64,000 bases of DNA from Prochlorococcus sp. AG-402-G22 (GCA_003217035.1 QCHV01000003.1:37443-101442), one strand, 5' to 3'; numbered from the stretch's first letter, positions 19,211-28,608 are shown. Notes: generated by a model from the sequence alone, not told the origin. Translations and numbers: made by a program.

Positions 19211-19786
19211 ATGAGTTACCCTTGGACTTACATTGCCTCATGGATTACTAAGCCAGAAACTGATTCTTGGAAGCAAAAGTTAATTTCAGATTTAACGTGG
19301 TCGCAGCCGATTGTTAGTGTTTATGCGAAGAAATATCCTGTTCCCAGATTAACAACATTTTTGTCAGACAGTCTAATCAAATATAGATATAGCGGCGTAA
19401 ACCACCATTCCATGATTTGGCCACTTTGGTTTAGGCCACTATTACAAGGTGTGAGGGATTACTGCAATGTAGATTTCAATGGATGCCTTTTAAATTTCTA
19501 CCGTAATGGTAATGATCGCATGGGCTGGCATTCAGATAATGAAAAAGAATTAGAACCTGAAGGTGTTATAGCTTCATTATCATTAGGTGCATCAAGAGAC
19601 TTCTTTCTAAGGCATAAAAAAAATAGTACTAAACAGAGCTTAGAACTTAACGATGGAGACTTACTAATAATGCACCCTGGATGCCAAAGAGATTGGTCTC
19701 ACTCAATACCTTCTAGAAAAAAGATTATAGAACCAAGATTAAACCTAACTTTTAGACGCTATAGAATTAACGAATCTCTTGTGTAA
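19211..19786 (+). CDS. alkB: AlkB-like 2-oxoglutarate/Fe(II) dioxygenase
   Basis: A 191-aa protein of the AlkB family, whose members remove alkyl lesions from nucleic acids by oxidation. It has the NFYRNGNDRMGWHSDNE stretch carrying the iron ligands His and Asp (HxD), the third ligand His in RDWSHSIP, and the 2-oxoglutarate-binding Arg in EPRLNLTFRRY. The length and the small N-terminal lid fit ALKBH2/3-like and cyanobacterial AlkB homologues. Substrate (DNA or RNA) is not decided. Confidence 0.88.
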   Translation: MSYPWTYIASWITKPETDSWKQKLISDLTWSQPIVSVYAKKYPVPRLTTFLSDSLIKYRYSGVNHHSMIWPLWFRPLLQGVRDYCNVDFNGCLLNFYRNGNDRMGWHSDNEKELEPEGVIASLSLGASRDFFLRHKKNSTKQSLELNDGDLLIMHPGCQRDWSHSIPSRKKIIEPRLNLTFRRYRINESLV

Positions 19787-19835
19787 TTAATACTTTATCT
19801 CTCTTTAAAGGGGTGATTGATTAGTTTTTATAGAC

Positions 19836-20114
19836 CTAGCCTTCTGAAGAGGAATCCTTGGCCTCTGATTTTTGAGCTTCTGCGTTGGCTTTTTCAGCAG
19901 CCTCAGCGGCTTTAGCGGCTGCCTGGACTTCAGCAGCTTTAGCAGCAGCTTTAGCGGCTGCTTCCTGTTGAGCTTTTTTCTTTGCTAAAGCCTCTGCACC
20001 TTTTTTAGAGTTATACGTGTTTGAAGTTTTACCATCAAAGAATTTGAGTATGGTTATAAGAATTGGGACATGAGCGACCCCACCAGCAATTACAAGAGCC
20101 TCATTGTATGCCAT
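19836..20114 (-). CDS. small Ala/Lys-rich protein with N-terminal hydrophobic segment
   Basis: A 92-aa protein. Residues 6-25 are hydrophobic (ALVIAGGVAHVPILITILKF), suggesting a membrane anchor. Residues 40-92 are an Ala/Lys/Glu-rich helix with repeated AAKAAE units, likely a coiled coil or extended charged helix, ending in a Ser/Asp-rich tail. No family is recognised. The low-complexity repeat may vary in length between strains. Confidence 0.65.
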   Translation of the reverse strand: MAYNEALVIAGGVAHVPILITILKFFDGKTSNTYNSKKGAEALAKKKAQQEAAAKAAAKAAEVQAAAKAAEAAEKANAEAQKSEAKDSSSEG

Positions 20115-20236
20115 GATTTGATAAGTAACTAAGTCTTATTATAGGTTTAAAAAGGATTCGTAAGAGTTGAAGTTGTAAATTGTCTTTTTGTTATTTTATA
20201 TGAACTTATATTTATATTCTAGGTTGTTTAAATTAT

Positions 20237-21814
20237 TTACCCATGAGAAGACTCCATTCCTCCAAGTCGATCAAAGAGATCAAGACTTTCTTTGTTAAGT
20301 CCAATGACATTTACATTTGAACCTCCTAAAGAAAGTTTTCTAATAATTTGATCAAGAGCAGCTACACCGCTTTGATCCCATATATGTGCGTTTGTCATGT
20401 CAATAGTTATTTCTTTAGGGTGATTATGAGTGTCAAAGCCTTGAGTGAAATATATTTTGCTTACAAAGAATAATTGACCTGAAACTTCATAGATAACCTT
20501 TTGTTCACCTACTTCTCTTGAAGTTACTCTGATTACTTTTGCTACTTTTCTGCTGAATAATATTCCTGCTAGAGCAACACCAGCTATAACTCCTAGAGCT
20601 AGATTATGAGGAGTTGTCAGCATTGTAACTGAAAAGGTCATTAGCATTACTGCTGTATCACTTCTGGGGATCTTTTTAATATTTTTCAGACCGCTTGTAT
20701 CAGCTGTACTTACAGCAATTGTTATCATTACTGCAACAAGAGCTGCCATGGGTATCTCTCTAAGCCAAGGCTTGCAGAGTAAAATCAACACAAGAAGACT
20801 TATTCCTGATGAGAGGGTCGAAAGTCTTGACTTGCCTCCGTTTTCTGTATTCATTACGGACTGACCTACTAGTGCACATCCTGCCATTCCTCCAAACAAA
20901 GAAGAGATAATATTCGCTATTCCTTGCCCCCTTGCTTCAATATTTTTATTTGAATTTGTATCTGTTATATCATCAAGAATATCTTGAGTAAGGAAAGTTT
21001 CCATTAGGCCTACAAGAGATATTGCTAGAGCCGTCGGGAGAATAATTCCAAATGTTTCAAGATTGAATGGTATTTTACCATCAGCTAAAGAACCAAAAGG
21101 TATACCAAATTTAGGTAATCCCATTGGTAATTGCCCAAGGTCTTTAACTGTTGGTATATCTAAATTTAATCCTAGAGATATGAATGTTAAAACTAAAATA
21201 GCAATTAGTTGAGATGGTATTAACTTGGTTATTTTTGGAAGTCCATAAATAATGACTAGGCCAATTATTACTAATGCCCAAACTATAGGAATTTGAACTC
21301 CGTGAGGCAGTATCTGGTGGGCACTTTCATGTTGAATAGCTTCACCATAGTGAATATTAAGACCTAATTGTGGAAGTTGAGCTTGAAATATTAGTAAGGC
21401 AAGAGCATTTACAAATCCGCTTAAGACGCCTGTAGGAACAAATCTCATCTGGTAAGCCAAACGTAAATAACCCCAAAGAATTTGAAAAACTCCTGTAAGC
21501 AAACCTGCGGCTATCAAATATGAAAGTCCAAGTCCTTCACCTTTGGCATTACCTGTTGCAACTATCCCTGTCATTAAAAGAGCAGTAGAGCCTGTGGCCG
21601 ATGTGATCATTCCCATTCGCCCACCGACAAGAGCAATTGTGATTGATAAGCAGAAGGCTCCAAAAAGTCCTACTTGTGGATCTACTCCTGCGATTCCAGA
21701 AAAAGCAATAGCTTCTGGAATCATTGCAAATGCAACTACTAGGCCAGAAAGTAAGTCTTGCTTTGGATTGCTTAGCCATTGACTGACTAGAGAGAGTTCG
21801 TTCTTTCTTTGCAT
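20237..21814 (-). CDS. SulP-family anion transporter with STAS domain
   Basis: A 525-aa SulP transporter. The start is taken as the ATG at 21812-21814 ([14 protein letters not shown]), because the longer frame to 21874 would overlap the upstream oxidase gene by 32 nt and adds an atypical leader. The core motif [31 protein letters not shown] is at residues 20-50, with about 10-12 hydrophobic segments. The C-terminal STAS domain contains [15 protein letters not shown]. In marine picocyanobacteria such proteins are candidates for bicarbonate (BicA-like) or sulfate uptake; the sequence does not decide which. Confidence 0.87.
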   Translation of the reverse strand: MQRKNELSLVSQWLSNPKQDLLSGLVVAFAMIPEAIAFSGIAGVDPQVGLFGAFCLSITIALVGGRMGMITSATGSTALLMTGIVATGNAKGEGLGLSYLIAAGLLTGVFQILWGYLRLAYQMRFVPTGVLSGFVNALALLIFQAQLPQLGLNIHYGEAIQHESAHQILPHGVQIPIVWALVIIGLVIIYGLPKITKLIPSQLIAILVLTFISLGLNLDIPTVKDLGQLPMGLPKFGIPFGSLADGKIPFNLETFGIILPTALAISLVGLMETFLTQDILDDITDTNSNKNIEARGQGIANIISSLFGGMAGCALVGQSVMNTENGGKSRLSTLSSGISLLVLILLCKPWLREIPMAALVAVMITIAVSTADTSGLKNIKKIPRSDTAVMLMTFSVTMLTTPHNLALGVIAGVALAGILFSRKVAKVIRVTSREVGEQKVIYEVSGQLFFVSKIYFTQGFDTHNHPKEITIDMTNAHIWDQSGVAALDQIIRKLSLGGSNVNVIGLNKESLDLFDRLGGMESSHG

Positions 21815-21842
21815 GAAAATTTCTTTATGGAGAGACCGTATC

Positions 21843-23132
21843 TCAAAGAGGAGGCAAAATTCCTTCAGGATCAAAAGATGACTTTAATCGCTGGAGTTCT
21901 GGTAGCCAATCTTTAAATGCATATTGTGTTTCTTTTGAATGCCAAGGTAAATGATTGTGCATTTGAGCCAAATGGACACCTTTGCATATTGGCTCAAGTT
22001 GATTCCAAACTTCTTCAACCCATTGAAGACTTTGGTGTTTATTCTTTTGGAGTGCAGGGTCCCAAGCCCCTGTTATCCAAGGTTTCCACATTGCTTTCCG
22101 GTGAATAAAGGAACTGGTCTCGCCTACTCCTTCCATTATTGCCCCTCCTAATTGTTGAGCTGCCAAATGGCAATTAGCATCCGGTCTTTTCTCCATAATT
22201 CTTTCTAAGGAATCTATTAATATATTAGAAGTTTTCTTCCAAGAAGATCCAACTAAACTTACAACTTCAGAATATTTTCTGATGTTTTTTATCTCTCTAT
22301 TAATAGGTAATTGCATTGGCAATAAATCATAAAGACCTTTTATTTTGGTTAGTTTACTTTCTCTTGAGTTGGGGAGAGTTTCAAGGAATTTATCTATTAC
22401 TTCTTCTTTAAGATCCTTGTCAATTTCTATTACTGCAAATGCTTTTATATAATCCCCCCATACCCAATGAAGGCTAGCATTTTTAGGCCAATCTTCAGCT
22501 ACTTGCATAGTATGTAATAGTTGATTAGGGGAAATAGATGCTTCCCAGATATAAAGAGGTGAAATTGGGGTGGTCTTTAATCTTAATTTTGTTACTATTG
22601 CTAGAAATTGAGCGGCACCACAAAGGCCCTTCCATTTAAGTTTTTCACTTTGACTACTTGATGCAGTTGGTTTTTGCAGATTAAAACTCTTTCCATTACC
22701 CCAAACACCTTCTATTTCTAAAATATGATCAACTCCCAAACCATACTTCCTACTTAGTGGACTAATTCCACCAGTTAGTAGATATCCAACACCAGTTATG
22801 CCAGACAAACCAATTGGGAAGCTTCTGTCTTTATCTTTTAAACTATCTATAAGATCTTGCATTCTTACACCTCCTTCTATATAAACTTCTTTCTTCGAGG
22901 GAATATATTCAATATTTTGGTACTTCCTCCTCAAATCCAACGTCAGAAGACCATCTGAACCACACCTACTAGAAGTCCCTCCACTACAAACCATCAGAGG
23001 CTTTGGAGAAAGATTGCCTTCTTTCATAATTTTTCTTAGATCAGCATCTACTGTCTCTATAACGCCTGCTATTAAGGAGTCTTCCACTTGATTATTTGGG
23101 GCATTTAAAGCACTTTCAATAAAGTTGACCAT
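21843..23132 (-). CDS. FAD-linked oxidase (PCMH-type FAD-binding domain)
   Basis: A 429-aa flavoprotein. The FAD-binding PCMH domain spans residues 45-200: VCSGGTSSRCGSDGLLTLDL, EVYIEGGVRMQDLIDSL, and FPIGLSGITGVGYLLTGGISPLSRKYGL, which matches the conserved GxxGxGGxxLGGGxS-type loop. The C-terminal half resembles a berberine-bridge/oxidase substrate domain. Substrate is unknown. It lies about 28 nt upstream of the SulP gene on the same strand and is probably co-transcribed with it. Confidence 0.8.
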   Translation of the reverse strand: MVNFIESALNAPNNQVEDSLIAGVIETVDADLRKIMKEGNLSPKPLMVCSGGTSSRCGSDGLLTLDLRRKYQNIEYIPSKKEVYIEGGVRMQDLIDSLKDKDRSFPIGLSGITGVGYLLTGGISPLSRKYGLGVDHILEIEGVWGNGKSFNLQKPTASSSQSEKLKWKGLCGAAQFLAIVTKLRLKTTPISPLYIWEASISPNQLLHTMQVAEDWPKNASLHWVWGDYIKAFAVIEIDKDLKEEVIDKFLETLPNSRESKLTKIKGLYDLLPMQLPINREIKNIRKYSEVVSLVGSSWKKTSNILIDSLERIMEKRPDANCHLAAQQLGGAIMEGVGETSSFIHRKAMWKPWITGAWDPALQKNKHQSLQWVEEVWNQLEPICKGVHLAQMHNHLPWHSKETQYAFKDWLPELQRLKSSFDPEGILPPL

Positions 23133-23158
23133 TTTTGAACTAGCAGGCTAAAAATTGT

Positions 23159-23218
23159 GTGAGATTAGATTTTGCTCTCTAATCGCGATATGTTTTTATT
23201 AGGTGAGATTAGATTTTG
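23159..23218. repeat. 16-bp perfect direct repeat overlapping the cbiX-like start
   Basis: GTGAGATTAGATTTTG occurs at 23159-23174 and again at 23203-23218, 44 bp apart. The second copy contains the TTG start codon of the downstream chelatase gene. It could be a recent small duplication or a tandem operator. Confidence 0.7.
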
Positions 23219-24262
23219 ACTCCTAAAGACTTAAATGATTTTGATTCTAGTATTGGAATTTTGATTGTTGGCCATGGCAGTCGAAATAAATTAGCAGTAG
23301 AAGAATTTGCAACGCTTGTATCATCTTTAAAACCCTTTTTACCTGGCATTCCTCTCGAGTATGGGTATTTAGAATTTGCTACTCCTATTATTTCTGATGC
23401 GTTGGATCGCCTTAGAAAGCATTCAGTAAAAAAGGTAATAGCAATTCCTTTGATGTTATTTGCAGCAGGTCACGCAAAAAATGATATTCCTGCTTTATTG
23501 AATTCGTATTCTCTAGAAACGGGGTTGGAAATTTGTTATGGCCGTGAGCTTGGAATCAATAATTTAATGATTAGTGCAGCAGGAGAGAGAATTAGAGAGA
23601 TTATTGACGCCTCATCTAATTACCCTTTGTCAAAAACGCTTCTTGTTGTAGTAGGAAGAGGCTCATCTGACCCAGATGCCAATTCAAATGTCTCTAAAAT
23701 TACTAGACTTCTTTTGGAAGGAATAGGTTTTGGATGGGGAGAAACTGTTTATTCCGGAGTTACATTCCCACTTGTTGAGGCAGGTTTGAGGCATGTAGCC
23801 AAATTAGGTTTTGGGAGAATAATAGTTTTTCCTTATTTCTTATTTTCAGGTGTTTTAGTAAGCCGCATTAGAAGTCAGACTGCCCTTGTGGCTAAGGATC
23901 ATGAAGACATTGAATTCTTGAATGCTAAGTATCTTGGTAATAACCATTTTGTTATACAGACAATTTTAGAGCGAATAAACGAGGTGATTTATGGAGATAA
24001 CGCTATGAATTGCTCTCTTTGTAAATATAGATCTGATCTCTTGGGTTTTGAAGAAGAGGTTGGCTTCCCACAAAAAAGTCATCACCATCACGTGGAGGGA
24101 TCCTCTAAAGGCTGCTCGCTTTGCGAGAGTGAATGCACAGGCGAATGTGATTTAACCGAATCAAAAAATACCGACCACGACCACGACCACGACCACGACC
24201 GAATTCCTTACCCTCATTCAGACCACCCACTAGGTCCTGTTACGCTTCACCCTCCCACTTAA
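23216..24262 (+). CDS. cbiX: CbiX-like sirohydrochlorin/cobalt chelatase with His-rich tail
   Basis: A 348-aa protein of the CbiX/SirB class II chelatase family, which inserts Co or Fe into sirohydrochlorin. The two half-domains are visible: GILIVGHGSRNKLAVEEFA at the N-terminus and TLLVVVGRGSSDPDANSNV near residue 140. Conserved sites include IPLMLFAAGHAKNDIP and FPYFLFSGVLV. After residue 260 comes an added tail with Cys motifs (CSLCKYR, CSLCESECTGEC), KSHHHHVEG and a run of four Asp-His. The tail probably stores or delivers metal. The start is TTG at 23216; no ATG is available. Confidence 0.88.
   Translation: MTPKDLNDFDSSIGILIVGHGSRNKLAVEEFATLVSSLKPFLPGIPLEYGYLEFATPIISDALDRLRKHSVKKVIAIPLMLFAAGHAKNDIPALLNSYSLETGLEICYGRELGINNLMISAAGERIREIIDASSNYPLSKTLLVVVGRGSSDPDANSNVSKITRLLLEGIGFGWGETVYSGVTFPLVEAGLRHVAKLGFGRIIVFPYFLFSGVLVSRIRSQTALVAKDHEDIEFLNAKYLGNNHFVIQTILERINEVIYGDNAMNCSLCKYRSDLLGFEEEVGFPQKSHHHHVEGSSKGCSLCESECTGECDLTESKNTDHDHDHDHDRIPYPHSDHPLGPVTLHPPT
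24173..24196 (+). repeat. in-frame hexamer repeat encoding Asp-His units
   Basis: Four perfect tandem copies of GACCAC encode the (DH)4 run in the metal-binding tail of the chelatase. Such a repeat can expand or contract by slippage in 6-nt steps, keeping the frame. Confidence 0.9.
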
Positions 24263-24398
24263 AGGCAAATGTGAATTAAATAGGTATAAATCACTGGTTC
24301 ATCTGTCTCTTTCTCGCTTGCGTCGCAGTAGACTTGCCTTATATAAGTATGACTAATGATTCAAGATTAATAGATTTCCCCAGAAGTTTTCCACAGTT

Positions 24399-24575
24399 TT
24401 AAACTGGTTTTCCACTGAATTTTTCCCAATCTGCCCATTTGTCTGAGAATCTGTGGGTTTTCATGAAAGTATTCTTTGATGCTTGACAGATTTGCTGAAT
24501 ACCTTTTCCAGGTTCCGTTTTTAATCGCCTAAAATTTTCGATGTAGTCAGAGCAAGCTGTCTCATTCCGTCTCAG
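24399..24575 (-). CDS. possible small protein in the long cbiX-DUF2811 gap, CTG start?
   Basis: This 402-nt gap is not empty. A minus-strand frame of 58 codons ends at TAA 24399-24401 and reads ...RRNETACSDYIENFRRLK and ...KTHRFSDKWADWEKFSGKPV. The composition (Trp, Cys, mixed charge) looks like a real protein. There is no ATG, GTG or TTG upstream of this part; a CTG at 24573-24575, 5 nt downstream of an AAGAG sequence, is the best start. The only in-frame ATG would leave 20 residues. I do not recognise the family. The rest of the gap (24263-24398, 24576-24664) shows nothing definite. Confidence 0.45.
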   Translation of the reverse strand: MRRNETACSDYIENFRRLKTEPGKGIQQICQASKNTFMKTHRFSDKWADWEKFSGKPV

Positions 24576-24664
24576 AAGTCTCTTTAATAATTAATTTAGC
24601 TTTGACTGCAGAGGAAACTTTGAGGATCCTTGTTTGAGAAATTATTTTTGAACCATCTTGTTTA

Positions 24665-24937
24665 ATGGAATTACATCAATTAGAAACCTTGAATCAAGTT
24701 TCCTACCCTGCTACTAATGAGATCAAAGAGGGAAATAAAACTGAGTGCATTAGCATTGAGACTGAAATCCCAGAAGTTCTATATAACGGGATGAAGGATT
24801 TTATTGGCAGTAACTCACAATGGGACCAATATGCCGTAATGAGTTCAGCATTAGCTAACTTCCTTTTTCAAAATGGCTGCGAAGATAGAACTGTGACTGA
24901 GAGATACTTAAATGATCTCTTTAACCTTTCAAATTAA
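24665..24937 (+). CDS. DUF2811 family protein
   Basis: A 90-aa small protein. Residues 28-90 match the cyanobacterial DUF2811 pattern: SIETEIPEVLYNGMKDFIGS, WDQYAVMSSALANFLFQNGC and a final TERYLNDLF. The function is unknown. The C-terminal 17 nt overlap the end of the convergent GMC oxidoreductase gene. Confidence 0.85.
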   Translation: MELHQLETLNQVSYPATNEIKEGNKTECISIETEIPEVLYNGMKDFIGSNSQWDQYAVMSSALANFLFQNGCEDRTVTERYLNDLFNLSN

Positions 24938-26573
24938 GTGCAGCTTGAAGACATGCTCTTCGGGTAATTGCCATCATAGTTAGAGTTGGGCTTTGCCAAG
25001 ATGAAGTTGGCCAACAGGCGCCATCAACTACAAGTACATTTTGTAGATTCCATAATCTGTTGAATGGGTCAACAACACTGGTGTATTTAGAATCACCCAT
25101 TTGAGCACCTCCAACTTCATGTATGTAATACCCAGGCGGCGGGGGCTCTTTTTGGACAGCCAAGGCCTTTTGAGTAATTTGTTCAAAAAAGGGCATCCTT
25201 ATAAGTTCTTTTAGCTCTAATACTTCGCCTCCTGCAGATTCAATAGCTCTTTCTATCGTTTTATTCATATGCCTAACCATTTTTCTTTCATTATCTTTCC
25301 ATTTGCAATTTATATGAGGGATAGGAATACCCCACTTGTCAGTTCTATTTGACAAAGTAACCCTATTGTCTTTGTAGGGAAGCACTTCTCCATGACCTAT
25401 TAAAAAGCCAATTTTAGAATTTGGTTTTCTTTTAAGTATTCCAGGTGGCTCAAAACGGTCAATAGCCCCCCATATCCCATACCCCCGAAGGAAATTAACT
25501 TCTTCTGAGGCATCTAATTTATTCCCAAAAGGTATAAAAAAACTGCCAGCTCCTGAAAGGCTTTCTTTGTGGTAATTTTCTGCTGTGGAAGATTTTTTAG
25601 GATTCGGTATAGCAAAAAACCTGCAAGAAGAGATGTGATCCATTAGATAACAACCAAGTTTTCCCGACTCGTCTATTAGGTTACTATCATTATACTTTTC
25701 TTTAGAGTTAAGTAGGATTTTTATAGTTTGAATCGTTGAACTACATAAAACTATTAGTTTACCTTTAAGTAACTTTCTAGAACCTTCTTTCGTATTTATA
25801 ACATTGATTCCTTCCGCTGAAGCTTTATTGTTTCCGATGACTAATGATTCAGCAAGATGATTCTCAAGTACTTGTACTTTCCCTGTTTTTATAGCAATTC
25901 TTAGTGTGCTACCTGGGCTGCTTGACCTTGGCCAAGGCCCATCTAATTCCTTGGAATGAATACCAAAACCTCTTGAATGAATGACTGGATAGCCAAGCTT
26001 TGAACTTACTTGATTTGCAAAATCAGATTCACTTTCTGTAAAAGGCAGATATGGGATGTATTCACCGTCAGGTAATTGATCCAAGCCATCCTGATTTCCA
26101 TGAACCTTGAGTAACTTTTCTACCTCTAGATAATGCTCAATGAGGTCAGAATATTCAATTGGCCATTCTGATCCAAAGCCATCTGTCCTGGCTGCTTTGA
26201 AGTCACTTTGACAAAGTCTTAATGTAATCCCCCCCCAGGTAAGACTTCTCCCTCCAACTTGCCTTCCTTGAGTCCATATAAAAGGAAATTCACTTGGGTA
26301 TGTATAGGGATTATCTTTCTCGTTTATGTATAGAGATGGGTTTGCTTTCCAATAACCTGGATGTTGAATCTGCTGTCTATGTTTACCTGTGATTATTCCA
26401 CATAGTCTCTGAATAGTATTGATGGGCTCTGATCCAAAAGCTTTGTCTGCAGAGAGACTTGGCCCTGCTTCTACAACTAAAACACTTACACCTGAACTCG
26501 CAAGTGTAAGTGCAGCAACCCCACCAGTTGCTCCTGAGCCAACCACTATTGCTTCGTAAGAATCTTCAATCAC
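24921..26573 (-). CDS. GMC-family oxidoreductase
   Basis: A 550-aa flavoprotein of the glucose-methanol-choline family. The FAD-binding motif VVGSGATGGVAALTLASSGV is at residues 10-29, with VLVVEAG after it. GRQVGGRSLTWGGIT near residue 110 is the second flavin motif. The C-terminal part has HEVGGAQMGDS and VLVVDGACWPTSSWQSPTLTMMAITRRA, where the catalytic His usually lies. The alcohol substrate is unknown. It is monocistronic and convergent with the DUF2811 gene. Confidence 0.87.
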   Translation of the reverse strand: MIEDSYEAIVVGSGATGGVAALTLASSGVSVLVVEAGPSLSADKAFGSEPINTIQRLCGIITGKHRQQIQHPGYWKANPSLYINEKDNPYTYPSEFPFIWTQGRQVGGRSLTWGGITLRLCQSDFKAARTDGFGSEWPIEYSDLIEHYLEVEKLLKVHGNQDGLDQLPDGEYIPYLPFTESESDFANQVSSKLGYPVIHSRGFGIHSKELDGPWPRSSSPGSTLRIAIKTGKVQVLENHLAESLVIGNNKASAEGINVINTKEGSRKLLKGKLIVLCSSTIQTIKILLNSKEKYNDSNLIDESGKLGCYLMDHISSCRFFAIPNPKKSSTAENYHKESLSGAGSFFIPFGNKLDASEEVNFLRGYGIWGAIDRFEPPGILKRKPNSKIGFLIGHGEVLPYKDNRVTLSNRTDKWGIPIPHINCKWKDNERKMVRHMNKTIERAIESAGGEVLELKELIRMPFFEQITQKALAVQKEPPPPGYYIHEVGGAQMGDSKYTSVVDPFNRLWNLQNVLVVDGACWPTSSWQSPTLTMMAITRRACLQAALNLKG

Positions 26574-26701
26574 TATTTACTTATAGCATTAATAAAATGC
26601 TTTTTTGGAATTAATATTTGCAGAGTATTTCCAATTAAAACATTCTTATAGAAGTATCTCTTAAGTTAATACCTACATTTGTTGAAAGAATTGCAAAGTA
26701 A

Positions 26702-27004
26702 TCAACTCCTTCCAAGCCATGATGGTGCACCAGTAAACCAATCTCCTAAATCTTCATCTTCTGGCCTGTAGTGAGAGTTTGGTTCAGTTGAACCTATGTC
26801 TAAGTTTAAAAGTAACTCATCTACTTCGTCGTTTCGCTGTCCACTTTGCTGTATACGGCGTGCTCTTTTCAGCCATGAGTTAACAGATTGGTCTTTGTCA
26901 GCAACTCTTTGAATAAAAAACCTTTCATCAAGATTGACTACTTCACCTTTGGAAACCCGCAAGAGAATATCTTTTATACGATTTCTTTTAGATGGTGAGA
27001 GCAT
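26702..27004 (-). CDS. conserved hypothetical protein
   Basis: A 100-aa basic-then-acidic soluble protein beginning MLSPSKRNRIKDILLRVSKG and ending DLGDWFTGAPSWLGRS. No domain is recognised, and no membrane or signal segment is present. It looks like a short conserved cyanobacterial protein. It stands alone on the minus strand, divergent from the pentapeptide gene. Confidence 0.65.
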   Translation of the reverse strand: MLSPSKRNRIKDILLRVSKGEVVNLDERFFIQRVADKDQSVNSWLKRARRIQQSGQRNDEVDELLLNLDIGSTEPNSHYRPEDEDLGDWFTGAPSWLGRS

Positions 27005-27163
27005 TTAAGTTATATTGCCAGTTATTTTGTTTTAGCTAGTTTTTCAATAAAGAAAGTATTCCTTGTAAAATTTTTAAATACTTTAATAAATTGTGTAATT
27101 GCTCTATTCAAACTAAATCCCACTGGTTAAAATTAACTGTGCTAAAAATGGATACAGAGTTCA

Positions 27164-27655
27164 ATGATTAGTTTGATGAGACACCGATTAATCTTCATTT
27201 CACTCATATTATATTTTTTTTTATCAGCCTATCCTCTAAACGCACTTGAAAATGACTATGGCAAGCAGTCACTAGTAGGCGCTGATTTTTCAAATGCTGA
27301 TCTTAAAGGAGCCACCTTTTATCTTACTAACCTTCAGAATGCAAATCTTTCAGGCAGTGATCTAGAGGGAGCAAGTCTATTTGGCGCAAAACTTCAAAAT
27401 ACAAATTTAACTAATGCAAATCTAAGAAATGCGACACTTGACTCAGCTGTTTTAGATGGAGCAGACTTAACAAATGCAATTCTTGAAGACGCATTTGCTT
27501 TTAATACTAGGTTTAAAAATTTAACGATTATAGGAAGCGACTTTACGAATGTTTTGATCAGTCGAGATGAATTGTCTTATTTATGCTCTATAGCGGATGG
27601 CACTAATCCTGTAAGCGAAAGAGAAACCTTTGAATCACTTGGATGCTCTAATTAG
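27164..27655 (+). CDS. exported pentapeptide-repeat protein
   Basis: A 163-aa protein with an N-terminal signal peptide (basic MRHR, hydrophobic core to about residue 27, then LNALEND). Residues 38-120 are pentapeptide repeats of the A(D/N)LxX type (ADFSNADLKGATFY, NLQNANLSGSDLEGASLFGA), forming a right-handed quadrilateral beta-helix. A short C-terminal part has two Cys (YLCSIADG, ESLGCSN). It probably acts in the thylakoid lumen or periplasm. Role unknown. Confidence 0.85.
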   Translation: MISLMRHRLIFISLILYFFLSAYPLNALENDYGKQSLVGADFSNADLKGATFYLTNLQNANLSGSDLEGASLFGAKLQNTNLTNANLRNATLDSAVLDGADLTNAILEDAFAFNTRFKNLTIIGSDFTNVLISRDELSYLCSIADGTNPVSERETFESLGCSN

Positions 27656-27691
27656 ACCAGTTAGCTACTTGTGCCTACTAAATTAGTTCAA

Positions 27692-28090
27692 TTACCTAAC
27701 TAATTTTTTTTTATATGATCTCTTTGATGAACCTATTGGCCAGTCTAAAACATCTAGCAGTTTAATAATTTCATTTGAATAAATGTAATTACCATTCGAA
27801 TCTAAATGCTCTTTAGAAGCCTCAGATATCGTGATCTTTATTAATTCAAATTCTCTTTTTGTTCCAATACGTTTATCTAAAAGTTCTAGATTTGTAGCAT
27901 GCAGAAAGGAATTAAGATCTTTCAAACCCTCTATAAAACCTATTTTAATTAAGTTCTTGTTTTTTATATAGACAGTATATAAAATACCTTGTCTCAACGC
28001 GGCTTTGTTTTGCCTATATAAGCCAAGATTGGCAATACTCTTCATGACTGGTTTTATTAAAGCTAATTCGTAGGAATCGATATTTATCAT
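27692..28090 (-). CDS. degenerate GIY-YIG-like protein, second gene of a bicistron
   Basis: A 132-aa protein. The segment ILYTVYIKNKNLIKIGFIEG followed by LLDKRIGTKREFELIK resembles T5orf172/MUG113-type GIY-YIG domains (IY...KIG..., then ...GTxREExL). The catalytic Arg expected after the KIG strand is absent (EGLKDLNSFLH), so nuclease activity is doubtful. Its ATG overlaps the stop of the upstream RHH-like gene by 4 nt (ATGA), so the two are translationally coupled. The function is unknown. Confidence 0.6.
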   Translation of the reverse strand: MINIDSYELALIKPVMKSIANLGLYRQNKAALRQGILYTVYIKNKNLIKIGFIEGLKDLNSFLHATNLELLDKRIGTKREFELIKITISEASKEHLDSNGNYIYSNEIIKLLDVLDWPIGSSKRSYKKKLVR

Positions 28091-28608
28091 TGAGTCACCT
28101 TTGCTTTAAAAGCACTTGATTCATATTTTTCCCAAGCGCTGTTAATTTCTGCTAATGCTATTCTTCGCTCGCAAGCAATGTCATATCTTTGCAGTGCAGA
28201 AGAGGGGATTGATCCTTTACTTTTCATTGCCCTAAGGCCTATTTCTAGACATTGCAAAGCAATGCTTGATAGATCGCGCCCTTCTGCAGCAGCCCAAGCT
28301 TTCATTAAGTAGTTCAGGCTAGAAGGAACAGAAACTTGAAGTTTGTAGGAATTTGGAGCGTTTAAAGATAATTCGTCAAGCGAATTTTCTTTATTAAGTA
28401 TCTCTCCTTTGATTGACTTTTTTAGAGATTTTAGCCTTTCAAAAATCTCAAGATCAGAGTCTTTTGCCGGGCCTTTTGTTGAACCTTCTACCGCATAAAT
28501 TTCTTTTTCGTTTTTAGTTAATGACTCAAGTGCCCATAGAGATAGTTCATCAGGAAGAGAAGTCTTTCTGAGCCACTCATCTCTTGCATCATTCCAACTT
28601 CTTTTCAT
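28087..28608 (-). CDS. hypothetical protein with ribbon-helix-helix-like segment
   Basis: A 173-aa protein. Residues 90-135 (YKLQVSVPSSLNYLMKAWAA, AEGRDLSSIALQCLEIGLRA) have the strand-helix-helix pattern of RHH (MetJ/Arc/CopG-like) DNA-binding domains. The N-terminal 85 residues are charged and helical and not recognised. It is the first gene of a 4-nt-overlapping pair with the GIY-YIG-like gene. A perfect inverted repeat lies 30-67 nt upstream of its start, consistent with autoregulation. Confidence 0.55.
   Translation of the reverse strand: MKRSWNDARDEWLRKTSLPDELSLWALESLTKNEKEIYAVEGSTKGPAKDSDLEIFERLKSLKKSIKGEILNKENSLDELSLNAPNSYKLQVSVPSSLNYLMKAWAAAEGRDLSSIALQCLEIGLRAMKSKGSIPSSALQRYDIACERRIALAEINSAWEKYESSAFKAKVTQ

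Noticed and set aside
24387..24416. TTTTCCACA and TTTTCCACT, like cyanobacterial DnaA boxes, suggesting an origin
   Set aside because: Only one perfect and one imperfect box are present, neither dnaN nor dnaA is nearby, and the second box lies inside the coding-like frame at 24399-24575.
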